Shown piece by piece: positions 24,634-33,632 of a stretch of 64,000 nt of DNA. The first letter of the stretch is position 1. Every line of letters begins with the position of its first letter. A program made the translations under genes and the position numbers. Below the pieces are notes generated by a model that worked only from the letters and a program-made list of their open reading frames with translations, did not search any database and was not told where the DNA came from. This DNA comes from Pedobacter helvus (GTDB lineage Bacteria; Bacteroidota; Bacteroidia; Sphingobacteriales; Sphingobacteriaceae), in assembly GCF_005925325.1 (NCBI RefSeq), contig NZ_SRMP01000001.1, positions 620,001 to 684,000 of the forward strand. The letters run 5' to 3'.

Positions 24634-25808
24634 GGACCGTAAAACATTTGCCTAATGGCATAGAAAGAGAAACTGATCTTGTCAAATTCCCTGACAGTAC
24701 CGTTGTAAATGAAACCGAAAACAACGAAGGCACTCCGGTAGTTAGAGAGATTTATGGCGATGTACTCACCAATTTATACAAAATTCTTCGATTAACTAAA
24801 GAAACTGCAAACGGTTTCGAAGATAATGAAGTAAACGGTTACCAGTTGGTAAATGCTTTACGGAAGTTCACTAACGAACTGAATGACATTGAGCAACAGT
24901 TGAATTTGACCGGAACTCAATTCTCTATTAATATAGATCTAAGTATACTACCTAACAAATATGTTTGTTTTGCTAGAGCTGTAGAGACTTATGTTTCGAG
25001 TACTGTCTATACATTCAAAGGAACAAATAGTGACGTGTTTCCTTTTTCTGCACCTGTACCATTCAAAAGTGGGGATGTCGTTTTAGTAATAATTGATACT
25101 TCAGGTGTCAGGGCTTATAGTATAGTGCCTTCTGCAGCAGTCAGCATTCCAAAGGAAATTTACACACCGTTGGGATTGCCTGTAGCGTTTAATAATTCAG
25201 ATAAAATCTGGTATCAGGAAGAAGGCTATTTTTTGAGCGATCAACCAGAAAGTCATGACTTGCAGGCTGCTATAAGATTTGCTGCATCTGACGGCACTTT
25301 ACTAGTATATGAAATGCTAGTAGTTAATTCGTTTGTGTATTGTCTAGTATTTGCCCCTAATACTTTAGCTTACAGCATTCATAGGTTTTCTTTAACGGAT
25401 TTAAGTTCGCCATCGCTTGTAAATATAACAGGGGAAAGTTTCCCTATTGGAGTGGATAGAAGGCCAAATATTTACACTGATGGCGAGACGCTCTATATCA
25501 CAAATCAAACTGGTAACAGTGATAGTGATTTCGTGCTAAGCAAATATACTTTTGATCACATTTTGGGGACGTTGACAGCTGTTGGCAGTATTTCCCTTGA
25601 CAGCTCTTTCGCTAAGAGCACCAACTGTGTTGTCAAAAACAATCTGTTGTTTGAACTTATCAACGGCCAGCTTAATAAATACGATTTAGGAACTGGCGTA
25701 AAAACTCCAGGTTCATTTTTTGCCGGAAATGTTGGCTTGTTGTTTAACTATAAAAACAACTTTTACTACACAAACGGCGAAGTAGGTAAACTGTGGAATT
25801 TAAATTAA
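24630..25808 (+). CDS. Tail fibre-like protein 2, paralogous N terminus
   Basis: A 392-residue protein overlapping the previous gene by 4 bp. Its first 80 residues (FPDSTVVNETENN, GTPVVREIYGDVLTNLYKIL, FEDNEVNGYQLVNALRK) repeat the module of the preceding protein at about 35-40 percent identity by eye. The C-terminal half looks like repeated beta strands (YTDGETLYITNQTGNSDSD, LNKYDLGTGVKTPG), as in propeller or receptor-binding domains. Likely attached to the same place on the baseplate as protein 1, with a different tip. Box E starts on the base after its stop. Confidence 0.65.
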   Translation: MRTVKHLPNGIERETDLVKFPDSTVVNETENNEGTPVVREIYGDVLTNLYKILRLTKETANGFEDNEVNGYQLVNALRKFTNELNDIEQQLNLTGTQFSINIDLSILPNKYVCFARAVETYVSSTVYTFKGTNSDVFPFSAPVPFKSGDVVLVIIDTSGVRAYSIVPSAAVSIPKEIYTPLGLPVAFNNSDKIWYQEEGYFLSDQPESHDLQAAIRFAASDGTLLVYEMLVVNSFVYCLVFAPNTLAYSIHRFSLTDLSSPSLVNITGESFPIGVDRRPNIYTDGETLYITNQTGNSDSDFVLSKYTFDHILGTLTAVGSISLDSSFAKSTNCVVKNNLLFELINGQLNKYDLGTGVKTPGSFFAGNVGLLFNYKNNFYYTNGEVGKLWNLN

Positions 25809-25846
25809 ATTTCATATTTTGAAATAACCGAAATAAAAGTATATTT
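25809..25846 (+). promoter_or_regulatory. Phage box E (gp43-44-45 block)
   Basis: ATTTCATATTTTGAAAT, AACC, GAAAT, then TATATTT at 25840-25846. One base shorter than boxes B and C between the second GAAAT and TATATTT. It heads the block that holds the baseplate hub genes and the large fibre. Confidence 0.75.
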
Positions 25847-25862
25847 ACAAAACAGCTGGACT

Positions 25863-26594
25863 ATGGCGCACTTAGATGTCAATACAAGTGCTGTAATAAG
25901 GCATACTGAAAGGTTGGAACGGTTAAATCGATCTGCTTTTCCTGTTGCTGTAAGGCAGACCTTAAATGACGCTGCATTTGATGTAAAAAATAGGACTTTA
26001 AATAAATCTGCTGATAAGAATTTTACTAGGAGAAGCCCTAACTTTTTTAAAACCTTTAGCAAGGTTGAGAAAGCTATAGGCTTTAATGTAAATTCTATGC
26101 GATCTATCGTTGGTATGAGCGCCAACGGCAAGCAAAGTGCCAAAACTGCTATCAATAATATGGAAAAGCAGGAACAGGGCGGTAGAATTAAAGAAGGTGC
26201 TGCGTACCTCAAAGATACAAGAGGTGGCAATAATGCAAAAACGGTACGAAAGTCTGCATATTTTGCAAGTGGTAGAAAGTTGAAGAAGCCTAGAGGCGGT
26301 AGAAACGCTAAAAGCCAATTTATTGCAAATGCCTTTATGAGCAAGAAGCAGGGGGCAAAGTTCTCTGTAAAAACGAATGAAGGCCGATACTTAATTCAAA
26401 TCACGAGTATTAGAAGATCTAAGAACGGTGAGATAAAGATAAAATCTAGGGCTTTAATGAAGGAAAGGCGTTTAAAGCCAGCTAATATTAAAGCAACAAG
26501 ATTTATGAGTGAAGCTGCTGACATGAGCAGTAAAATGATTGAAACCTTTTATGTAAGAAATGCAAACAAGCAGTTTGCTAGAGTGCTGCGATGA
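25863..26594 (+). CDS. Basic tail protein, possibly gpZ-like minor tail protein
   Basis: A 243-residue strongly basic protein whose end overlaps the next gene by four bases (ATGA). The segment FPVAVRQTLNDAAFDVKNRT (about 26-45) resembles the start of minor tail proteins such as lambda gpZ, where an AVRxALNxxA helix is followed by a basic, partly disordered body. Gly/Lys/Arg-rich segments follow. It sits between the fibre genes and the gp43-like gene, where Mu has no equivalent. Function inferred weakly. Confidence 0.5.
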   Translation: MAHLDVNTSAVIRHTERLERLNRSAFPVAVRQTLNDAAFDVKNRTLNKSADKNFTRRSPNFFKTFSKVEKAIGFNVNSMRSIVGMSANGKQSAKTAINNMEKQEQGGRIKEGAAYLKDTRGGNNAKTVRKSAYFASGRKLKKPRGGRNAKSQFIANAFMSKKQGAKFSVKTNEGRYLIQITSIRRSKNGEIKIKSRALMKERRLKPANIKATRFMSEAADMSSKMIETFYVRNANKQFARVLR

Positions 26595-27814
26595 GCTGGA
26601 TAGATAAGTTAGAAAATAGTGTTTTTACAATTACAACTGGCGATGGTCGGGTGTACACTCCTCTATTGCGTATTAGCGAAACAACGAAGGAGTTTAATGC
26701 TGCTGTTTTCGATTTCATCAATAAAGAAGGTTCATTTATTGACAGAAGAAAAGTGAAAGCTAGGCAATTCCCTTTGACATTCTATTTTCAGGGATCGAAC
26801 AACATTACAGAAGCGGCCGAATTTGACCTATCAGCAAATGATCCACGTGCGTGGATGGTGGTACACCCTTTTTATGGTAATATCAAGGGCCAACCTATCA
26901 GCATTTCTAGAAATGACAGCAATTTTAATGTTACCGAGTTCAACGTCGATTATTGGGAAACGATATCTGACAGTTTACCAAAATCCGTAACAAGCCTGCC
27001 GGATGTCATCAAAACTAGGCAGATAGAAATGAAGACTATCGCTCCTATCGATTATGCGAATAAGGTGATATTAAAACCTGCAGATATTACAAATGTGAAA
27101 TCTGTTAGCGATCAGTTGAATGCTACTATTAGCAACGCCTTAGATGCAACGAGCTATAATGATTTTCAGCAAATAAAAAACTCATCCGCTTCCTCGATAG
27201 ACAATATGATAACGTCTCCAGTCGCTGCTATGCAGAGTATCATGGATGTTATAAATATGCCTGGCAAACTAACGTCATCTACATCATTAAGAGTGATATT
27301 AGCGCAAACGGTATACAGTAACATAAAAGCAATTCTGGGCAAATTCACCAGCAATAATAAAGCGTTTTTTGAAGCTGCCGGTGGTGCCGCTATTGTATCA
27401 ATGGCAAATATTGTAGCGAACCCTACAGATGGTGATATCGTAACCCGTAATGATTTAATGGTAATATCAGATGCTTTAACACAGCTTTTTGATGACTACC
27501 AAAGTGCCATAGACAGTAGTTATGTACCAGATACAGACAGTATCAACAGGTTTTCTGCCAGTATGCAAACACAAAATCTGATTAGGGAAACAGTTGTTCA
27601 AACTGTAGCCGGCTTATCACTACATGCAATAGATGCAAAACAGGAAAGATTGGTTCTTCTTGAAAAAGATAGCAATCTGATAGTGCTATGCCATAAGTAT
27701 ATGGGATTGGATCAAGCAGATGAAAATCTGCAAAGGTTCAGGCAGATCAACAATATCAAAAACAAGAAACTATTCTCCATAAAAAAGGGAACTACGTTGC
27801 GATACTACGTATAA
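26591..27814 (+). CDS. Baseplate hub-associated protein, Mu gpN (gp43, DNA circularisation N-terminal) family
   Basis: A 407-residue protein. The N-terminal 110 residues (SWIDKLENSVFTITTGDGR, FNAAVFDFINKEGSFIDRR, ARQFPLTFYFQG, NDPRAWMVVHPFYG) match the so-called DNA circulation N-terminal domain of Mu gpN, a tail protein in practice. The rest is helical with a long central region. It is directly followed by the gp44-like gene, as in Mu. It probably joins hub and tape measure. Confidence 0.78.
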   Translation: MSWIDKLENSVFTITTGDGRVYTPLLRISETTKEFNAAVFDFINKEGSFIDRRKVKARQFPLTFYFQGSNNITEAAEFDLSANDPRAWMVVHPFYGNIKGQPISISRNDSNFNVTEFNVDYWETISDSLPKSVTSLPDVIKTRQIEMKTIAPIDYANKVILKPADITNVKSVSDQLNATISNALDATSYNDFQQIKNSSASSIDNMITSPVAAMQSIMDVINMPGKLTSSTSLRVILAQTVYSNIKAILGKFTSNNKAFFEAAGGAAIVSMANIVANPTDGDIVTRNDLMVISDALTQLFDDYQSAIDSSYVPDTDSINRFSASMQTQNLIRETVVQTVAGLSLHAIDAKQERLVLLEKDSNLIVLCHKYMGLDQADENLQRFRQINNIKNKKLFSIKKGTTLRYYV

Positions 27815-28944
27815 TGAAAATTAAGATTGCAGGCCAGTATTTTGAACACTTTAACGATGTGACCATAGACACGTCCCTAGATGCTGTTGCCAGTACTTTT
27901 TCATTTACCGCTAAATTCGATCCACAGAACGAACTCCATAAAAAGATATTTAAGCCGCTTTCATATCTAAGGATAGAATTTTTGAACGATGACGGAAAGC
28001 CGATATCGACAGGAACTATTACCAATCATTCTTTTAAAAGTAAGGCCAATCCAGAATTGGCGCAAATATCAGGATACAGTCTACCTGGAGTTTTGGAAGA
28101 CTGCAACATTCCATTTGACTTGTACCCTTTGGAGAGCAACAATCGTAGTTTAAAACAGATAGCCGAAAGGTTACTTAATTATTTTGAACTAAAGTTGATA
28201 ATTTATCCAGAAGTGGAAAAAGAGTGCAATCAGATCATTCCAAAATCTGTTGCGGATCCTGAAGAAACTATTAAGGACTATCTGTCAAAAGTAGCGGCGC
28301 AAAAGAAGGTTATTCTAGGCCACGATGTCTATGGTAATGTGATCATGTTTAGGCCAAAACTAAATGCTCCTTCCAAATTCCTATACGTTAGGGAAAATTG
28401 TGAAGAACTTACTTTGGATGTAGATGGCCAGTCTATGCATAGTTCGATAACCACATTGAGACAGCCGGCAAAACCAAAAAAAGGCAGTACAGATATTCTT
28501 TCAGATGATTATGACCCTTTAGATGGCAGCGATGACGGTGTATTGGATGATGATTACGATCCATTAGCTGGAAATTCTACATCAAAAAAGAAAAGGATAT
28601 TACTTCCCGTAGATACGGTAACTAATCCAATGATCAAAGCAAAGCGGCCTAAAGTTGACAAGCTTTCTTCTGGTGACGAAACAGATACTTTAAAAGGCGC
28701 TCAAAACACTATTGCCAATGAACTCAAAAGCATAGGTATCAGTTTCAATGTACCAAGATGGGATCAGTTAAGTGTTGGCGATATCATTGAGGTTAAAGAC
28801 GAAACACAGTACATATACGATCCGCTTAGGGTTTTGGTGGCCAATACTGTACTGAGCGAAAGTGCTGGACAGAAAACTATGTCGGTAGTATGTGTACTAC
28901 CCGAAACTTTTACCGGCGAAATGCCTAAACCTTTATTTACATGA
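27814..28944 (+). CDS. Baseplate hub protein, Mu gpP (gp44)-like
   Basis: A 376-residue protein sharing one base with the preceding gene. It begins KIKIAGQYFEHFNDVTIDTSLDAVASTF, then has GYSLPGVLEDCNIPF and SLKQIAERLLNYFELKLII, the layout of gpD/gpP hub proteins that form the trimeric hub ring. A low-complexity acidic insert at about 227-250 carries DDYDPLDGS and DDYDPLAGN. The C terminus (RWDQLSVGDIIEVKDETQYIY) is the beta domain shared with other hub proteins. Confidence 0.8.
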   Translation: MKIKIAGQYFEHFNDVTIDTSLDAVASTFSFTAKFDPQNELHKKIFKPLSYLRIEFLNDDGKPISTGTITNHSFKSKANPELAQISGYSLPGVLEDCNIPFDLYPLESNNRSLKQIAERLLNYFELKLIIYPEVEKECNQIIPKSVADPEETIKDYLSKVAAQKKVILGHDVYGNVIMFRPKLNAPSKFLYVRENCEELTLDVDGQSMHSSITTLRQPAKPKKGSTDILSDDYDPLDGSDDGVLDDDYDPLAGNSTSKKKRILLPVDTVTNPMIKAKRPKVDKLSSGDETDTLKGAQNTIANELKSIGISFNVPRWDQLSVGDIIEVKDETQYIYDPLRVLVANTVLSESAGQKTMSVVCVLPETFTGEMPKPLFT

Positions 28945-29429
28945 TTTCTTTAGCAAGAATTATCGGTGTGGCCCTTAAAAGTGGATCAAGGATTCTGAAG
29001 GTGATCCAGTTTGGCGCAAAAACGGCGGATGAAAGCGCTCCCTTTGGGGATGACAGCTCGCCCCTATCAAACATGATCGCTGTTTATGCCGATACAGGGG
29101 AGATAGGTGAACCTGTGATTATCGGATATCTCAACGAAATGCAGCTGGCAAAACCTGGCGAAAAAAGGCTATACAGTTTAAAATCTGATGGCTCACTATC
29201 TTTCTATGCGTGGCTACATAATGACGGTACAATGGAGCTGGGCGGCAAGGTTGACAATTTGGTGAGATATATACCGCTCAGTACTGGACTGGCTAAGCAC
29301 AATACAGAATTATCTGCAGAATTGGCAAAGATATCACTGGCCATAGGTTCGTTGGGCGGCTCTTACACTCCTGGAGCTGTAACGATGGACGTAAGCGGTA
29401 GTAAAATCAATGAAATTAAAACGTTATAA
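28941..29429 (+). CDS. Central spike / baseplate assembly protein, Mu gp45-like
   Basis: A 162-residue protein overlapping the hub gene by four bases. The first 90 residues form an OB-like pattern (FGDDSSPLSNMIAVYADTG, PVIIGYLNEMQLAKPGEK), and the C terminus is Gly-rich short repeats (WLHNDGTMELGGKVDNLV, GSLGGSYTPGAV) as in the beta-helix tip of gpV/gp45 spikes. It would form the membrane-piercing needle under the hub. The order hub then spike matches Mu gp44-gp45. Confidence 0.75.
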   Translation: MISLARIIGVALKSGSRILKVIQFGAKTADESAPFGDDSSPLSNMIAVYADTGEIGEPVIIGYLNEMQLAKPGEKRLYSLKSDGSLSFYAWLHNDGTMELGGKVDNLVRYIPLSTGLAKHNTELSAELAKISLAIGSLGGSYTPGAVTMDVSGSKINEIKTL

Positions 29430-29431
29430 TC

Positions 29432-32275
29432 ATGAATAAATCATTAATTTTTTCACTGTTGCTATTGATTGCAACAAATGCGTTTGGACAGTTCCAGAAC
29501 GTCACGGGCACAGCCCAAAAAAACAGCACTACCGGTCAATACCGATGGAATTTTGGCGCAAATGGTGTATTCAATGCTGCCAAGATTGAAGATATACTGT
29601 CAGTAGATGCGGGCGCCCTACATAAAGTTGGCAATGAGGTAAAAGACGGAAACTTCGGTATTTTGGGTACATTATTCGTGAGAGGATCTGGTGTAATAAA
29701 CAGAGAGGCTAGATTGAATTATTATAGTATTGGTGTACAATCTCAACAATACCAGGGTAATTTGTTTCATAGAAGTCTTCAGTTCGCAGATACCGCTAGA
29801 GTTCAACATGTTACCATTTATCCTCAAGAATTAGATTGCAATACTTGCGGTATAAGTTTGTTGCTGCCAAAAGGAGGTGGTACTCTTGCTAGGGTTGAAG
29901 ACTTGCCAGATATTAGCGGCAAGGCTAACCTTAAAACTATTAATGTATTAGCTGTCGGGAGTTCTACTATAAGAGATGTTATGAGTTACTTCCCTATTTT
30001 CGCCAAATCGATAGCTCCGGATGTAAGGGTTAGTTTAACAATAATGTATAGGTCAAGCGCAACGTTAAAGATGCTAGATAGCTTGGTAACCTATAATATA
30101 GATGGTTTCAGTGCTGAGACTTACAATTATAACAGTACATCATATACAATAGTCCCAAATTCGGCTATAAACCCTACGTTAAGCTCTAAGAAATGGGATT
30201 TGGTCATGTTTACCTCGTCTAAGGACGATGTTATGTTTTATGAAACATACTTCCCCTATCTTCCAAATTTACAAAAGACGATATCTAGCAGATTGGGTTA
30301 CAATGTAAAGTTTGGATATATTACCCCGCCTAGTTATGCCAATGACTACTGGCAGTTAGATCCTTTGAATATGAATTCGGAGGAAATGGCCAACAAAACC
30401 ATTGCCCAAAGTGAAAGATTAATTAAGGATGGAGTTGTAAGCTTCGTTATGCCTTTAAGTACTGCTATACAAAATGCAAGAACCCATCCCGATTTGGACA
30501 AGTTAGGTGATTATGGAAATTTAACGTTTGAGGGCAATCATTTACAGGAGGGCTTACCTTGTACAATCGCCGCATACGTGGCTAGCCTGACCATATTAAA
30601 ACAATTTGGTTATGATAACAAAGGGGTTTTAGGTGACAGAACCAAAGCCTTGCAATCTTGGGTTATCAATAACAATATACCAGGCCAACACGGAGAGAGT
30701 GTTGGAGTAACTGACGAAAATTTATATTTAGCTCAGTTAGCGGCAACATATGCGACAAACAATCCTTTTAAGGTTACACCAATAATTAAGACAAGTTTTT
30801 CAACCAAAGCCGAAAGGGATGCCTATAATGTTACGACATTGCCCTTTTATTCATTGGTTAAAAATGACGGCTCAGGTAAATGGCTTGTATCCAAAGCGAC
30901 TTCAACTGGCGTTGGCGCTAAGTATGTTACTATTAATACAGATTATAACGAAAAAAATTATAATGTTTTTAAAGAAGGTTTAGTAGATACTGTTGGTTTT
31001 TATTCAAATAATTCAATAACTGTAAGCGATTTTAATTGGACATTACCGATTAACGGCATATCTACAGTAGTAGGGAATGACAAACCTGTTACTTTAACAG
31101 GAATGACATACGCCCCTATTTCATTTCAGAAATACCATGTCATTTATGGAGATAGTTTAGGTAATATTAATTATGTAACGACAGCTCCTAGAAGAGATTA
31201 TTTGTTTATTCAACCAACTCTACCAACTAATGTGGCCGTTTTAAAGGTTATACTTGTTAGAGGTAGTATACACGAAATATACATCTCTACAAACTTTAAA
31301 TTCGATGGAAAAGATTTAACAATTCAATCTTTCTCTACATGGGAAACACCCAGTAAGACACCTACTAGTGTAGCGTTTAAGATGTTCGCAAATAATGTTT
31401 TTGCGAGTACAGGAATTGGTATCGGTAGGCGTGATGGATTAGGTACAAATGAAGTTCTTTTAAGAGTTTTTGATAGAAGCAGCACTGGCACCCCTGATTT
31501 CACTGTAGTTGATAATGCTGGAAACTACATGAGTACTGCAACCATAGGACGGGAAAATCAAGTTTGGGACTTTAAAGCAAGCCCTACCATTAACGGGTTG
31601 CCGTTATCAAGTTCTCTGGGACTTCAAAACAAAGCTAATACGGATGCTTCGAATATTAACGTAGCTAATTATAAAACAGCTTTAAACATTTCTGACGGTT
31701 CAACATTGAACAATAATATTAGCGGTACAGCAGCGGGAGCCACAACTTGGGGTCAGGTTAATAATAATTTCAATTTGACAGGAACTACACTGGACTATTT
31801 AGCTGGTATGGATCTTAGTGTAGGTCAGTTTAGGAAATTTTACGCACCACAGTTAAAGACATATTTAAGCCTGCCAGCCACAGGAGGTTATGATTTACAA
31901 AGTGTATCTACTAGAAATAATATGGTTAATACAACCTTATTTTTAACCGGAGATGTTAGACCATTAGGCAATCCACCATCAGGTTTTGCTGGTGTTGCTG
32001 AATTAAGAGATGATGGTGCCGGTGGCAAGGTTGCCTTATATGGTACTTATGATTATTCTAACGCTAGGTTCGCAAATACTGCTATAGGAACAATTAACCC
32101 CAATTTTGGTATGGTAGGGATTGGTACACATATACCCACTTCAAAGCTGGCGGTGAATGGAGGTGATATTGAAGTCATGTCTCAGGAAAAAGGTTTGATT
32201 CTAAAATCTCCTAACGGTACAAGGTGGCGTATTACCGTTAACGACAGCGGTTCACTCGTTTCAACAGCGCTATAG
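29432..32275 (+). CDS. Large tail fibre with signal peptide and SGNH-like (DUF4886-like) domain
   Basis: A 947-residue protein. The first 20 residues (MNKSLIFSLLLLIATNAFGQ) look like a Sec signal peptide with FGQ cleavage site, odd for a virion protein. Residues 21-165 form a repetitive fibre-like part ending in GKANLKT. From about 169 an SGNH-hydrolase-like domain follows: INVLAVGSSTIRDVM as block I (GSS instead of GNS), KWDLVMFTSSKDD, and EGNHLQEGLPCTIAAYVASL with the terminal His block. The rest (to 947) is beta-rich fibre with GIGRRDGLGTNEVLLRV-type trimer repeats. It could deacetylate or cleave a surface glycan. Placed after the spike, in the usual fibre position. Confidence 0.8.
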   Translation: MNKSLIFSLLLLIATNAFGQFQNVTGTAQKNSTTGQYRWNFGANGVFNAAKIEDILSVDAGALHKVGNEVKDGNFGILGTLFVRGSGVINREARLNYYSIGVQSQQYQGNLFHRSLQFADTARVQHVTIYPQELDCNTCGISLLLPKGGGTLARVEDLPDISGKANLKTINVLAVGSSTIRDVMSYFPIFAKSIAPDVRVSLTIMYRSSATLKMLDSLVTYNIDGFSAETYNYNSTSYTIVPNSAINPTLSSKKWDLVMFTSSKDDVMFYETYFPYLPNLQKTISSRLGYNVKFGYITPPSYANDYWQLDPLNMNSEEMANKTIAQSERLIKDGVVSFVMPLSTAIQNARTHPDLDKLGDYGNLTFEGNHLQEGLPCTIAAYVASLTILKQFGYDNKGVLGDRTKALQSWVINNNIPGQHGESVGVTDENLYLAQLAATYATNNPFKVTPIIKTSFSTKAERDAYNVTTLPFYSLVKNDGSGKWLVSKATSTGVGAKYVTINTDYNEKNYNVFKEGLVDTVGFYSNNSITVSDFNWTLPINGISTVVGNDKPVTLTGMTYAPISFQKYHVIYGDSLGNINYVTTAPRRDYLFIQPTLPTNVAVLKVILVRGSIHEIYISTNFKFDGKDLTIQSFSTWETPSKTPTSVAFKMFANNVFASTGIGIGRRDGLGTNEVLLRVFDRSSTGTPDFTVVDNAGNYMSTATIGRENQVWDFKASPTINGLPLSSSLGLQNKANTDASNINVANYKTALNISDGSTLNNNISGTAAGATTWGQVNNNFNLTGTTLDYLAGMDLSVGQFRKFYAPQLKTYLSLPATGGYDLQSVSTRNNMVNTTLFLTGDVRPLGNPPSGFAGVAELRDDGAGGKVALYGTYDYSNARFANTAIGTINPNFGMVGIGTHIPTSKLAVNGGDIEVMSQEKGLILKSPNGTRWRITVNDSGSLVSTAL

Positions 32276-32325
32276 AACTAGTTCATTCTCAAATTAATCA
32301 AGTCATTAACTAAAAGAAATAAACA

Positions 32326-32670
32326 ATGCACCACTCAATTTTAATGTTCATGATGGGGGTACTAGGTATTCTCATTTACAATTTATACAAAATTTTACCC
32401 CACCTCAGCAACGACACCTTCTCGCTGTCGTTTTTCATCAAAGAAAATTTGAAACATTTAATTTGGACGTTTTCGGTAATGATTGTGGCTATGGCTATTA
32501 TAAACCTAGATCCAACAGCAAATGATATCCTAAAAGAATGGACCGGCTTAGATCTGGCCAATAATACTAAGGGTTGGCTATTATTCGGTGCTGGATTATC
32601 CGGCGCAATCAGGAACAGATCTAAGATATCACCAAAAGGGAAACGGGTAAAAAAGCCGATAATTAAATAA
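32326..32670 (+). CDS. Small membrane protein before the endolysin, candidate holin
   Basis: A 114-residue protein with two clear hydrophobic spans (SILMFMMGVLGILIYNLYKI, LIWTFSVMIVAMAIINL) and a third weak one (GWLLFGAGLSGAI), ending in a basic tail (KISPKGKRVKKP). Two or three spans with a charged C terminus and a location directly upstream of the muramidase fit a class I or II holin. I cannot name the family. It begins the lysis cassette after the fibre gene. Confidence 0.6.
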   Translation: MHHSILMFMMGVLGILIYNLYKILPHLSNDTFSLSFFIKENLKHLIWTFSVMIVAMAIINLDPTANDILKEWTGLDLANNTKGWLLFGAGLSGAIRNRSKISPKGKRVKKPIIK

Positions 32671-32678
32671 TTCATAAA

Positions 32679-33224
32679 ATGTCAAAGAAACTAACAGCAG
32701 CTCAGATTGTAGCTAAAGCTGCGGCAAATGGCTACACTTTCGAAAATCTTAATGCGGTTATTAAAGTAGAAAGCGGCGGCATTGGCTTTGCCGCAGACAC
32801 TGGTAAAATTATTATCCAGTTTGAGCCATCATGGTTTAGGCGTAAAGCTCCCTATACACCGAGCGGCAAATGGTCTCAAAATGGTGTAGAAAGACAGTCG
32901 CAAGAATGGAAAGCTTTCAATGATGCATTTTCCAAAAACCCCAATGCCGCAATGGAAAGTACTTCCATTGGGTTAATGCAGGTAATGGGCTTCCATTACA
33001 AGATGCTAGGTTTTAAGACCGTTGGCGAAATGTGGGACTTTGCCAAAGTTAGCGAAGAAAACCAACTGGAATTAGCTATAAGATTTATCAAATCTAATGC
33101 GAAACTAGATAAAGCACTTAAAGAAGGTGATGCTGCAACTTTCGCCTATTATTACAATGGATCAGCTTACAAGCAATTTAAGTATGATACTAGGCTCATT
33201 GCGGCAGGAATGAAGAAGAAGTAA
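32679..33224 (+). CDS. Endolysin, N-acetylmuramidase family
   Basis: A 181-residue protein matching the phage N-acetylmuramidase family (DUF3380): NLNAVIKVESGGIGF with predicted catalytic Glu31, IIQFEPSWFRRKAP, STSIGLMQVMGFHYKMLGF, and FAYYYNGSAYKQFKYDTRL. These enzymes cleave the MurNAc-GlcNAc bond. No signal peptide is present, so release would depend on a holin. It lies 8 bp after the putative holin. Confidence 0.92.
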   Translation: MSKKLTAAQIVAKAAANGYTFENLNAVIKVESGGIGFAADTGKIIIQFEPSWFRRKAPYTPSGKWSQNGVERQSQEWKAFNDAFSKNPNAAMESTSIGLMQVMGFHYKMLGFKTVGEMWDFAKVSEENQLELAIRFIKSNAKLDKALKEGDAATFAYYYNGSAYKQFKYDTRLIAAGMKKK

Positions 33225-33239
33225 TTACACAGAGCAAGA

Positions 33240-33632
33240 ATGGAAGATCCTAAAACTGATTTGATTGACGAGACCAAAGTAAATCTTTGGCAAAAATTCG
33301 GCTTGGCGGTGCTGGCCATTCTTGCCACTTCGCTTGCATGGTGGTTGTTACCCAAGTTTACCAATAGTAAGGATGAAACAATCAAAAAGCAGCAGGAAAG
33401 TATCGAACGGCTTAAAAGTACGGTAGAATATTATAGGAAGAACAAAGATTTCGCAGACAGTACACTTCGTGTAGAGAACAAGGAATTGAAGATGGAGAAC
33501 AAGGATTTGAGGCGTGAAAACGATAGTATCAGAGACCTACGCTTCAATGATAATACCAAAGGACTGGAGCGCGTGATCAGTATCATACAGAACGGCAAGA
33601 GTGCCGTTGTCATAAAACCGAAAAAAAGATGA
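33240..33632 (+). CDS. Rz-like inner-membrane spanin candidate
   Basis: A 130-residue protein with one N-terminal membrane span (LWQKFGLAVLAILATSLAWW, about 17-36) and a long coiled coil (ESIERLKSTVEYYRKNKDF, ENKELKMENKDLRREN, about 50-105). This is the topology of Rz-type i-spanins, which bridge the periplasm at lysis. It follows the endolysin and overlaps the next, lipoprotein-bearing gene by four bases (ATGA), as Rz/Rz1 pairs do. Function by topology and position. Confidence 0.62.
   Translation: MEDPKTDLIDETKVNLWQKFGLAVLAILATSLAWWLLPKFTNSKDETIKKQQESIERLKSTVEYYRKNKDFADSTLRVENKELKMENKDLRRENDSIRDLRFNDNTKGLERVISIIQNGKSAVVIKPKKR

Noticed and set aside
29432..32275. Diversity-generating retroelement acting on the fibre
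   Set aside because: No reverse transcriptase or template/variable repeat pair was found in the window.
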